DNA of 64,000 bases from Syncephalis fuscata (Eukaryota; Zoopagomycota; Zoopagomycetes; Zoopagales; Piptocephalidaceae), in contig JAHLTZ010000043.1 of assembly GCA_025786725.1 (NCBI GenBank), positions 1-64,000 of the forward strand, read 5' to 3'. Under the pieces are notes generated by a model. That model did not search any database. It saw only the letters and a list, made by a program, of their open reading frames with translations, and was not told the DNA's origin. Shown here piece after piece: positions 1 through 11,884 of the stretch (position 1 is the first letter of the stretch; each line of letters opens with the position of its first letter). A program made the position numbers and the translations under genes.

Positions 1-1081
1 TATTCATACCAAGCTATACCAATTGCTATTTAATTAGGTCTACTTTACTTAAACCTGTTGTCCATTTATCACTAGCTCTATTCTTTATAAAATTCAATTT
101 ATTTTAAATATTTGCATTCAATGAGGCATAATATTATAGCTTCAGTACCGCTACTCCTGTACCTTTTTACCACTTTACTTTAACTGGTACCATTATGCTT
201 TCTAACAACTACACTTTATTATAAGCAACTATGTGTTTGTTGTTAGCTGTACTTGCTCAATATTTTAACTTTGTTTATTTCTTTTACTCATTACTCGCAC
301 ACACACACACGCCACGCATAATACCATTCCCACTACTATTCATAGTATTTTTATTATTTAGTAATACCAATATATTGTAGTAATATAGAATAAGCCAATG
401 GCTAATTGATGAAAGCTATAATGGTAAATAAAGCTTATCATAATATGGATATTGGTCAGGTATTGGTGTATATCATTTATTGTAGAAAAAGACATAAAGT
501 ATTTTGGCAGTCGTTCAGACATAAAACTAAAGTGTAGAATGTTAATAATAGGATTATCAGCAGCATTTGTCAAGGTGTAGTATAGTTGTAAATGTTTACA
601 GCGCAATATCAATCATTTCATGGTTATTGCTACAGTACAATATCGAACCAGGTTCAATATACACAGTAGATAATAAAGCAATCAAATGAATCACAATTAG
701 GCATTAATACAATTAATATTTATTCAAACGTGTGTTTTCTAGTTGATATTGATGTGTGCTATTGCTACTCAAATATTAAAGTATCACCAACTATATACTA
801 TACAATATAGATCATTGATTCATATCTATAGGTATACTGATTATTATTATTATTATTATTATTAATGATAGAGTTAGAAAGCAGTATAAATACAGTAGCA
901 GTATGGCCATGTTTATACTAATATTACAAAGTGTATTTAAATCTAATAATTAGATATACAAATAAAATAACTACTATTTAAATACATAGCACTCGATTAC
1001 ATTTTCAGTATAATAGGAAACAAACAAAATAGTTATATTGTAAAGTCACGTTTATTTCTTCCAATTAAACTGTCTATCGAT
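1..1081. other. AT-rich intergenic DNA, no gene seen
   Basis: No coding region can be supported here. The stretch is strongly AT-rich and holds a short CA-type microsatellite near 298-310 and a TTA/TAT trinucleotide tract near 840-865. It lies downstream of the 3' end of the phospholipase D gene and probably includes its 3' UTR. Confidence 0.6.
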
Positions 1082-4000
1082 TTAGATAAACAACTCGACT
1101 GGCATAAGGTTCTCGGCCGAAAAGTAAGAGGCACCAAGATTCTCTTGAGATAAGAAATTATTTGGAAAATCGACTAGATAAATCATAAATTGTTAAATTA
1201 TGCCAATATGAAAACAACTATAACCAATAATGTTGCTACATCAAGTACTTACCCAAATGACCGCGTACCTGTCCAAGTATCTGCTCAGTCTTTTCTTGTG
1301 ACATATTTGGATCGGCAATATGACCACGAAGTATTGTTTTAGGATCAGGTACAAATGCTTTGTATTCCTCCATAGTAGTAACTATAACAATGTTATTATT
1401 ATTATTATTAGTATCAATTATTGTTACAATTCATAAACTTACCCGTATCATCCGGCACCTATTAATATAATATAATAAATCAAATAAGTTAATAGATTAT
1501 AATTATTGGTTACGAAACACTTACACATCGGAATACTTGGCGGAATGATTCAGTATTGAGTGATGAAGTCGACCTCCATAACTGAATAAACGCATCGCTA
1601 CCCGGATCTTCAAGTGCCTTTGCAATCTCGTCCATTGATTTGCCCAGTCCACCGTCTAAAGTGGACTCTGTTGCTAATTCGTTAAAGTTTTCTGGCATAA
1701 TGAAGGTGTACCAAATCACGTAGAATACGCATATCAGCGTGTGGCAATAGACCACAGTGTTCGCGCATTAGCTGCATACGTAGCGTATGGGCAAATCGAC
1801 TGGCTTGCCACTAGATTTAGCACAAACAGCAAATTGTTAGTACTTTTTTGTTTAATAAGCATTTGAATGCACTTACTGGTTGTCCATTCATAGTTATTGG
1901 AACTGTATCCTTATCCTGAATAATAACACAAATTTCCGAATCACGATTACCTTCCATGGATCGATCGTTAATGTTGGCTATAAATATAATATCATAATGA
2001 TTAGTTATTAGATTGTTGTAATAACAGTATTAAAACGTCAGCTTACCCGAACCACATATAACCGTTTCGTCATCGACAATCATTAGCTTTGTATGGATAT
2101 AGGTAAGTTCTGTAACATATTGTCTTCCTTCAGCGATTTGCGTATCAGCTAACTCAACTGCCTGAGCCAATGTGGTATCCAAGGATGGCTGAGCATTGCC
2201 ACCATCAGGGATAACCTCTTCAGGCACTGGTTTAATAACCTCAACAGGTTCTGGATTAGGTTCTGAAGCAAATCCAGCGCCCACAGCTGTTGAACCTACT
2301 CCACTGCTGATGGCTGGATTATCCGCCTGTGATGTACTACCAGCATCAACAGTAGGCATGAGATTTGACAAAATAGTATGCTCAGCTGTTGATGCAGTTG
2401 TTTCAGTTCCTGGCGTATTTGAGTCTGCGGCTGGTGGGCCGCCAAGAACTTCAATTGTAGGGGTAACAGTGGTAGCAGCAGCAGCAGCAGAAGTAGCAGC
2501 AGCGGCAGCCTCGATAGCCCATTGTGCACGAATTGGATCATCAACCTCAGGATTGTAATCAGGGACAATATTTGGTTTTGTTGCATGAATAAGATCGTAA
2601 TTACGTAGACCGTAGAAAGTAATGTAATGATCTGGTTGCAATCCGGCAGCGGCCAAACGAGCATAGATCGAATCGGGGCCACGAGCAATACTTATATATT
2701 GATAGTTCATTACCATACTAGTTACGCAATATATATACATATATATTAGTAAACGCATATATGTTATTCATTATATAATATTTACCGTAATGTATTAGCA
2801 TCCTTTGCATCAACTTCAGCTTCAAAGGCCGGCATCAATGGCATAACAACAATAATACGGAATGGTGTATTTTCCTGAGCAGCTCTTAATACACGATCCA
2901 CAATAGCCTGACAATAACAATAATACCATCAAATATAATTATATTAATACGATGATTATAGATATAAACCAGCAATTACCTGTCCAATACGATTCTTGAT
3001 AGAAAAGTCTGGATCATTTTTAGTTGAAGTCACTAGTATAACAGCCAAATTAGTACGATATCCATATAAGCTAATAATAAATATTAATTTACCAAAGAAC
3101 TGATTCTCGATATAAATAAAATGCTTGGCCGTACTAATCAAGTCGATATAGGCCTTTTGAATCGAAAACTATTTATCCAATGGTAAGTAACAGTATATAA
3201 CTAATTGCAACAACTTACTTCATGTTCGACACCACTGCTCCACATGGCACTGCTGCGTACCACTTGAACCTGACAAGTACCCTTTGACTGGTCTTCATCA
3301 CGAGTACTTACAAATTCGCCTGACGGCATAAGGAACGGAATCGCTTCTTTAACCATACCCTTATCTAGTTTGATAAAATTCCATCGCTCGACGAAATGAC
3401 GACCTACATCGCGTGCAGCCTGGCCTGTAACGCGCATTGATACATCATGCCATGGCATTCGTGGCACATAACGACGATCAATTAGCTGTAGCTGCGGCAT
3501 ATTAACTAAACGATATTAGTCAATAAATGTAAAAATAGCAGATTACTAATATTTACCATTAGAAAAATCCTTTACACGAGGATTGCTGTAGTCTTGTCCT
3601 GGCCAGTATTCATCATTGATAATATCATAATTGGGATCGTAGTCGGTAAGACGATGAGCATGTGTGTCATATCGACTATAAGTAGACAACAATGTTAATA
3701 AACATCAATAGATTAATGAGTAAATTACCCAAAACATAAATCAAGTCCACCAACAAATGCAACTTCATCATCAATAATAACCATTTTCTAAATAAATGTT
3801 ATAGTTAATTAGTTATAATTAACCAATTAATTAGTTAAACACTTTACTTACCTCATGATGCTAATTAATCCACAATAACACATTATTATTAATATTAATT
3901 ATTATTATTATTGTAATTAACCGCTTACTTACCGCCCATAGAAAAGTGCCACCTTTACCGTGATCTGGATGTCGTTGTACTAGAATATTGGGATGTAGAC

Positions 4001-5797
4001 TCTTCAATGCGGTTTTTGTATAGGCCGAGTTGATAGTCAGTGCAAGTGATACTTCTTTGTAAACAACAATATAGATCTTGACGCCTTGTTCAGCTTTACT
4101 TAGTAATAGACGATCCAATCGGTACTTCTGGTGAGTTGCTGGTGGTCGTTTTAAGTACTAATATTGTTGAGCTGATTAATCATAATGGCCGCCATTAATT
4201 ATTATAACTTACAAGTTCAGGACTAAGCCACCAATCTTCAATGTAAACCTTATCGTTTGCCTTTTCAATAGCATCCGCCACTGCTGCAAAATAATCCTCA
4301 CCATCAACATACCACGAAGCTTGGACGTTGGAACGAATCGGAGCAAACGAATTGAATCGATAGCGTTCAACAAAACGTGTCTGTTTCCTTAATGCTTGAG
4401 CGGACATAAGCCATTCGTGCATAATACGTTTATCACCGCCACGGATTTTTAATTTACGGCTTTGATTGGAGAAAATAAGTACGTGGCGTCTTAATGGATT
4501 CCTCGAGTTATCTTCTTTGTACTGAATAGTGAAATTGGGATCACATAGTAGTATATCGGATGGTACGCTATCAGATGCCACCTTACTAACGCCGACGTAT
4601 GAATCACGAATAACTACCCAGCGCTTTTTCCAGTGACGCGTCAGCCATGAAGTCGAGCCTTTACCTTCGTGATATACATCAAGATAGCCTTCCTTGCCCT
4701 TCCAGCCTTGATCAGGAGCAATAGACAGTGCACTAATCTCCAAGAACTCGGCCATTTCATACGTAACATCCACCGATAACTGGCGCATTATTTGCAGTAA
4801 ATAGTCTTCAAATGCTTTACGCCGTTCAGCTGCCACTCGTGCCGACTTCTCATGGTCAAGAAAATGTAGCTTATCCCATGCATAGTCCATATTACTTGGA
4901 AATGATGGTAATACAGGCAATTTCCCTTGTAGATACTTGGCAGTTAAATGTGAATGTAGTTTTACGAAATCAACCATTTTACGATAAATGACCCATTTTA
5001 ACGGACCGTATTTTAACTCAATACGAAAAATGGTATCACCACTACGCCTACGACGTGGATGAAAGTGCAATCCTTGTTCTTCTCCATCAGCCCCAACATT
5101 GCCTGGCTCATTGGCTTGCACGACTGGTAATGACAGCTCACTTTCAAGCAATTCTGATTCTGGCTTAGAGTCGGTAATACCCAGCTATAATAAATATTAT
5201 TGTGATTACGTAGATCAATAAATAAATACACACAATATATTTTATTCAAAATCAACTTACTTCAAGTAACTGGTAAATAATAGTTGGCTATAATAATAAT
5301 AATAACATTCGTTATTTTGTCAATTGTATGATTTACTTAACTGATATACTTACTAATCGATATCCTTTTGAATCACGTTTAATCCAAAGAGCAGGTGCAG
5401 CAGTAGCAGTGGCCATTAAATCAAGTGCTTCTTCTTTACTGGTGGCAACGCGTTTTAATCGAGATTCATCAGCACGTGCCATCAGCTGAGGTACTGCCAC
5501 TGCTTGAGCTGCCTTGCGTAATTTGTCCAACGCTGTACTATTGCTAGTAGAAGACGCGCGCTTGCTAATATCTTCCTCGCCTTGTTGCTGTTCTGCTGAA
5601 GATGAGGCAATAGAAGAACCGGACGTATTTACTTCACCAGGTGCACAGCGACCTGCTGCTGTAGCTGCAGCCACTGAAGCTGCAGTCGTATCTTCAGCCT
5701 CTTTGTTTTTATTCTGAGTCATGTGCTGCATGACAACACGGGCAAAGCCGCCACGCTGCGTGCTTCTGGCTATGGACCACCCCGAGTGATTCATCAT
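1082..5797 (-). CDS. SPO14: Phospholipase D, PX-PH-PLD (Spo14/PLD1) type, many introns
   Basis: Hydrolyses phosphatidylcholine to phosphatidic acid and choline at membranes. In gene order the sequence gives a low-complexity N-terminus (about 5350-5797), a PX domain (about 4740-5050), a PH domain (about 4380-4700), then the catalytic part starting with [13 protein letters not shown]. The first HKD motif is split by an intron: HHE at about 3853-3861, then [20 protein letters not shown]. The second HKD is [18 protein letters not shown] followed by [16 protein letters not shown]. The last exons read VPDDT, then [19 protein letters not shown], and end MPVELFI. The start is the ATG pair at 5797, since in-frame stops precede it; a GTAAGT/TAG pair just upstream suggests a 5' UTR intron. 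An Ala/Thr/Pro-rich insertion of about 140 residues sits just before HKD2. Near 1690-1745 the frame changes; this is either a 37-nt intron or base errors. Family assignment is secure. Confidence 0.92.
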
Positions 5798-6209
5798 ACT
5801 ATTAGTAGATACTATTAGCTAATAACATCCCTACTTACTACTCATAGTAGCTAAAACCTCTCCGTGGCTATTATGAAACAAAAAGTAGTAGAATGGGAAT
5901 AGAAGCTAAAACACGGCGAATAAAAACAAAAGGTCTTTAGGATATCTGAAATGAAGAGAAGCGGAAAAACTGAACAGAAGAGCGATATAAAGAGAGGAAA
6001 GAGAGTAAAAGCAGTCGATGCATAACTTTGCACAGTAAGCGTACAAAACGAGTTTCCATTCGTGGCATTGACGGGCCGTACGCTGTATTTATTATGAGTA
6101 GTGTCGCTACTATTCTAAAGCGCCGTATCTTCTCCGGCCATTATCGTTATTTGTACAGCGAGACACAAAATTCTATTGACCATAGATAGTAACAATAGTA
6201 GGAATACTA
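5798..6209. promoter_or_regulatory. Divergent promoter region between PLD and the WD40 gene
   Basis: About 410 bp separate the start codons of two divergent genes. A likely 5' UTR intron of the PLD gene lies at its left end (GTAAGT donor and TAATAG acceptor read on the minus strand, about 5799-5836). No specific binding site can be named. Confidence 0.45.
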
Positions 6210-8565
6210 ATGGCTACGTCACCAACTGCTTCAAGAGCACCGCGTTCTATGGCACGACACTCAGTCACGTTTGCCCACAGTGGTGACTTTGGTCCACGCC
6301 ATTTAGGCTGTCCTTGTGGTCGTGGGCCTAGTCATGCGTCGTTAGTCCATGACAAGTCGTCCAGTGCTGGGCGTATGAGCGCTCGTTTGACCAGTCTTGG
6401 CCTGGCACCACGTCATTGCAACTTTCGGCAGTGTTTAATGGCCCGTGAAATGCAATTGTCTAATTTACTATCTACGTCTGCATTACGACAACGAACAGCT
6501 GAAATGGTAAATAAAACATAGTCAGTATATTAAATATATTGAATATTAATGATATGCTATACCATAATAGATAGGCACTTGTTATTCAGAGGCTAGTGTT
6601 CAGTGCTTTCCTAGACGAGTTTATACAGGCCAGTTTTCGAGTGATGGGTAAGCTATTACTGATAACTCATAGTATAAATAAATATATATATACTAATACT
6701 AATACTAATACTAATACTAATAGACAAGTGTTTTATACAGCATGTCAAGATATGACTATTCATTTATTTGATGCAAAGGATCCATTAAAGTTAAAACATA
6801 ATAAAATGATTTATGCTTTACATGGTAAGTAATTATTGCTAATAACAATGCTTGATTAATTAGTTTCATCATAGGCAACTGGACAATTACAGATGTTGGT
6901 TTAAGTCCGGATAAGCAACATCTTATTTATTCGTCATTATCACCATTTGCACACTATGTTAATTTAAATTCTGAGGATCCAAGTGAAAATCAAGTTACGC
7001 TTAATTTTAGTGATCGAATGACAAGACCGTTTAGTGTAAGTATTTAATAAGCTATCTAGTAATCTATCTAGCGATCCATCTAATAATAGCGGCTATTAAT
7101 ATTAAATAATAGATCTGGGCTCTTCGGCTATCAGGCGATGGACGAGAAGTTATCGCTGGCACTGGTAATAATTCTATTTGTGGTAAATTGATACATATTA
7201 CTATAAGAACTGAACTGATATTGCTATTGCAGTCTATGATATTAATACACAAAAGGTATTACTTCGACAAGTTGGCCATAGCGATGATGTAAATAGTGTA
7301 TGTTATGCCGATGAATACGCCTCTCATGTCATTTATAGTGGCAGTGATGATTCACTAATTAATGTTTGGTAAGTATTTAATATATCCTAACTAATTATTA
7401 CTGTTATTGTTATTAACTTGCAGATATAACTATACACTGATGACTGTATTAGGGATCGCCGTATTATGTGTAATGGACAAGGAAGATCGGCAGGTGTATT
7501 AGTGGGACACACAGAAGGTATTACCCACGTATCGAGTAAAGGAGATGGCCGATATTGTCTATCAAACGGTAAAGATCAGACAATGAAGCTATGGGATATT
7601 CGGTAAGTAATTTGGCATTATTACGACAATAATTAAACAGTGGAAATATCATTCTTACCAATAATTGTAGTATGATGATGTCTCAATCAGAGCTACAGGA
7701 CTTACCTCGTGTAGATTATCGATGTGACTGGGACTATCGGTAAGTATTAATATAGCAATGTTATTTGGGTTATTTGATCGATATTTCTATTAAGATTCAT
7801 GACATATCCGGGTTCATCTTTTAAACAACATCCTCAGGATCGATCAATTCAAACGTTCCGAGGTCATAGTGTGTTAAGAACACTTATTCGGTGTTATTTC
7901 TCGCCTGCCTTTTCAACCAATCAACAGTGAGTCAATATTATAAATGGATATTTATTATTCATTTGCTAATGATATTCATGTCAATTAATATGATAATGAT
8001 CATTAGATATGTCTATACAGGATCTGAAGATGGTAGAGTGTACATTTACAATCTGGATGGTAGTGAACGTTCTAGATTGGATGTCCATAGAACATTAACG
8101 GGACTGTCAAATAAGAGCCAGCGATTGCAGCATCTATTCAACATGCATACAGATGCGACTGTTGTACGGGATGTAAGTTGGCATCCATCTTTGCCAATTA
8201 TAGCTAGTACAACGTGGTCTGGACCTAATGGTCAAGAGGGCAGCGTAACTATGCAAAAGTTTTTACCATCAGATCGGATGGACAGTTCAAATGGTAAAGA
8301 AGATAATCAGAATGATTCTGTTAGATTTATGGATGTCAACAATGGATACGCCGATAACAATGAGGATGATGATGGCGATGGTGACTATTATTATGGATTT
8401 ACAAGTTATCAAATTACAGATAGCGATGAAAATGAAGATGAAGATGATGGAGAGTTTGATGAAGACGATGATGACTTGGACGAAGACTATGATGAAGATT
8501 TAGATGAAGATTATGATTTAGATGCCGAGCTTGATACTGTTTTTGAATCTAATGATCAAATGTAG
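6210..8565 (+). CDS. DCAF11: WD40-repeat protein of the DCAF11/LEC14B family
   Basis: A predicted substrate receptor of CUL4-DDB1 ubiquitin ligases, by family. Exons run 6210-6506, 6571-6647, 6724-6827 and at least six more, with GT-AG introns. Spliced reading gives the family's opening segment RRVYTGQFSSDG, then QVFYTACQDMTIHLFDAKD, TITDVGLSPDKQHLIYSS, IYSGSDDSLINVWDRR, GITHVSSKGDGRYCLSNGKD, QTMKLWDIR, and late blades YVYTGSEDGRVYIYNLDG and VVRDVSWHPSLPIIASTTW. These match DCAF11/LEC14B in order. The C-terminus (about 8330-8560) is a long Asp/Glu tail ending at the stop at 8563-8565. The intron at 6648-6723 carries five tandem TACTAA copies. Divergent from PLD and upstream of URM1 on the same strand. 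No frame break was found. Confidence 0.88.
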
Positions 8566-8874
8566 TGCTACTTTATGGATACTACAGTAATTATGTCATA
8601 TGATATGGCAAGATGTGCATAGGAAAGCTGTTTGTTACCAAGAAATGTCAAATAGTTATATTCAATAAAATTTTTATTATTATCATTTCAAATGTCGTAT
8701 AAATATGTCAATGTTGTTATTTTTAACATTAAATGTACTAATAAAATCGATAAAGTGATCCATTTTATTCTATAGAAGTTATTAATAAAACAAAGATATT
8801 ATAATGGGTTGTAATAAATGTCATTAATTTTTTCTCTTAATCCATTGTAACTCCACATAGTAACAACAGTAATC

Positions 8875-9284
8875 ATGAAGATAAAGCTGGAATTCAGGTG
8901 TGTATTTACACTATAGCAAAGAACTACGCAAACCTATACGATTTATTGGTTAACTCAACTACTAGTGGTGGCATGGAGTTGCTGTTTGACCAACAACGCG
9001 AGATCAGTGTTGAATTGCCTGCAGCAGCCAATGTTGCAACGATGCGCGATTTACTGCCATGGATTCGTGAAGAGCTGTTGAAAGAGCGTCCCGAACTCTT
9101 TATGCAAGGCGATACGGTGTAAGTAGTAGCATGATATATTAAGTATTAAATATTGAGCTATAATAGACGACCAGGTGTTCTAGTGCTTATTAACGAGGTG
9201 GACTGGGAGTTGGAAGGAGAACTCGATTATTTATTATCTGACAATGATCAAATTACCTTTATTTCTACACTACATGGTGGATAG
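8875..9284 (+). CDS. URM1: Ubiquitin-related modifier 1
   Basis: Small ubiquitin-fold sulfur carrier used in tRNA wobble-uridine thiolation and protein urmylation. Three exons: 8875-8897 (MKIKLEF plus part of a Ser codon), 8966-9118 and 9167-9284. The joined protein has about 98 residues, the usual length, with [35 protein letters not shown], and [12 protein letters not shown]. It ends FISTLHGG, so the C-terminal GG that is thiocarboxylated by Uba4 is intact. The first donor is GTGTGT, the second GTAAGT. All junctions keep frame and fit the family exactly. Confidence 0.96.
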
Positions 9285-10190
9285 TATATTTGCTTATTAG
9301 TAGCAATTTTCAATATAACAATATTAAACATAAATATTTTATTGATGGCTTGTTTATTAGGCATATCTAAAGTCTATCTGCGCTTGTACATGCTTATTGG
9401 CTATTTTATATCGAGTATTATTAAATCTGTAAATGTGTAACCGTAATATAAATAGAGCCATTCAATAGTATTGTTCATTTTAATACAAGTAGAAAACTAG
9501 AATCAATTGGCCATAGCGAGGCTTTAGACGAGACTATTGCTGCTGAAAACCAATCATTTGGTTATTACGCAACTTTACGCGCAGCTATTTTAAACTAAAA
9601 TGTTGTAATCAGGTCTTCACCAGTAATGCGCTATTATAATGCACTAGTCGTTAACTTACATGTTGTTTTGTTATTCTGTTTTTTCTTGGCTAGACCATAA
9701 GCACAACGTAGTATTACTCAATCTTCAATACCTTTGCCAGTCTTATTTTGTTGGCTGACTCATGAGTATAACATGCCTTATTTCTTGACATGGGCTTGTA
9801 GTTTCAGTAAATAAACCATTGCAGTAATAAAACTTTAAATACTGTGCTGATGCAATCAATGGCCAGAGCTTTGTTGATCAGTGTCGAGACTGTGGACATA
9901 CCATTATTAAACTTGCACACAAATGGACACCCTCTCATCATCATTGCTTGGTGGCGATAGCTATAAACTTTGCCTAGAAGGTATACTATACAACAAGAAG
10001 GGGTGTGGTTATACTTTAGATAGTGCGTCATCTATTGCTACAATTTCGAATCAATATTTAATTAATATTGCTCTAATTAGCTCAGCAGTCATGTTGACAA
10101 TTATAGTAATCTGATTATGTGCTATTTTCTAATAATAAAACGTAAATTGTTAATGTTTTCTGTTAAATTATTTATATTTCAACTTTTACT
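9285..10190. other. Intergenic, no supported gene
   Basis: Several short overlapping frames are open between about 9800 and 10110, but none shows a recognisable domain, consistent codon pattern or intron structure. The region may hold the 3' UTR of URM1 and the leader or a first exon of the downstream fluoride exporter. Confidence 0.5.
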
Positions 10191-11747
10191 ATGTCACAAC
10201 AGCAACAACAGTCGTCGTCTTGTAATCCTCTTGTTTACACCAATAGCGCCTCAATACGCTCGTCTGAAAATCAGTCTATCTCTTCTAACAAGCATTTAGA
10301 CCAATTAGCTTATGAATCCCCAGCAAGTCTTTCCTCAGTACAATTTAGACAACAACAGACAACTCTCGTTCTGTTAGTAGCAATGAAGCTATTAATCGTG
10401 GAAACGATAATATTATCCAGTCTGAAGACACGTCTTCAGTAACTGCACAAACTGAACAGCCAACTGTATTTGTATCCGAGTCTCTTCTATCTATTCTTGC
10501 CGCAATTACCTTTTTTTCAATACTGGGGACGGCGGCCCGAATTGGTCTAATAGCTATGCACACCTATCCCAATGTGCCAGTAGTGCCTGTCGCCTATGCA
10601 CAGGGTGTTGGCTGTTTATTAATGGGTGCTTTTATACAGCTAAAACCCCGTCTGCTCTACAGGTAATTAGTTGAATAGGATATATTATTATATGTGTAGT
10701 ATATTTATATTTATATTTCATATGATGTAGATCAAGTACCCTGTATGTTGGCCTAACCAGTGGCTTATGCGGCTCAATACAACACTCTCTAGCATGATGC
10801 TATTAGTATATCAAGAACTATATAATTGGCCTATTAAAAGCCGTAATTCATTTGATGATGTAAATTCAAGTGTTTTGTTCATTTATTTATCCAACTAAGT
10901 TAGCTGTTTTCATGTTTATTTATTAGGTACTAGCGGGTATTGGTACGCTATGTGTTTGTTTACTAGTTGCCTCTGGTTCATTTGCTCTTGGTCAGACTTG
11001 GGGCCATATGCTTTCGCTACATTTATGGCCTAAACTAACTGATAAAGCAGGCCGAGCTGTTGTACCCCAAACAGAAAGAATGCATTTTTTTCGTTTTAGT
11101 GACTGTAAATGGATAGACGGGATATTTTTAGTATTGGGCCCACTTCTATTCCTAGCTATGGTCTTATCAGGCATTTTCTTTCCTGATAGTCGTACTTATA
11201 CAGTAGCTTGTGCATTTGGGCCATTTGGTAAGCAATTAAAATAATTATTTTAACTGAGTGTTTATAAATATACATTTAGGATCAATATTACGCTACTTTT
11301 TATCTTGGTTAAATTTTTATAATTCTCAATTCCCTTATGGCACATTTATTGCCAATATTCTGGGTACTCTAATACTGGCTGCACTATTTTCGGTGGGTCA
11401 TATCAATTTGGTGCTTTCAACCGTAAGCTGTATGTTTATTGCCGCTTTATCTGATGGTTTTTGTGGTAAGAAATGTCAGTGTATAATAATTAGCACTAAA
11501 AATACATATGCTTTATAGGCTGCCTAACAACTGTATCCACATTTATTGTAAGATTTTTACTTTAATTTATATTACAATGTAATTTATATTATTGTTATTG
11601 TAGGTTGAAATACATTCCTTGCTGCCTATTTATGCCCATCGATATGCGGCTATTACAATAACACTTGGTATATTGATAATGGTTGCTGGTCCAGGTACAT
11701 TATATTGGACGCATGGTCCATTAACGCCGCTATGTCATTTGACATAA
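10191..11747 (+). CDS. FEX1: Fluoride export channel, FEX (CrcB/Fluc duplicated) family
   Basis: Plasma-membrane fluoride channel that protects the cell from environmental fluoride; eukaryotic members fuse two CrcB-like halves. The first half reads AARIGLIAMHTYPNVP, YAQGVGCLLMGAF, and YVGLTSGLCGSI, followed after a frame break by a Ser-rich SSMMLLVYQELYNW segment. The second half has FGSILRYFLSWLN, YGTFIANILGTLILAALF and SDGFCGCLTTVSTFIVEIHS, the last being the hallmark pore segment. The N-terminal part from the ATG at 10191 is Gln/Ser-rich and soluble. Introns are near 10663-10731, 10861-10926, 11227-11279, 11466-11518 and 11551-11603. Two breaks, near 10350 and 10779, each fit one missing base; the N-terminal start is therefore only tentative. 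It converges with HMG-CoA reductase, 136 bp apart. Confidence 0.87.
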
Positions 11748-11841
11748 AGATTTAATAAGCATAATGATAATATATTATTTAAAATTAAAAATCCATTTAT
11801 TAAATAATAAAATAATGCAATAAAAGAAGTACTACGATTGT

Positions 11842-11845
<4 letters not shown>

Positions 11846-11883
<38 letters not shown>
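11846..11883. repeat. TAA trinucleotide microsatellite
   Basis: About a dozen uninterrupted TAA units lie directly after the HMG-CoA reductase stop codon, between two convergent genes. Probably length-variable. Confidence 0.85.

Positions 11884-11884
<1 letters not shown>

Noticed and set aside
2196-2558. Open frame antisense to the Ala-rich insertion of PLD
   Set aside because: Arises from the low-complexity codons on the other strand.
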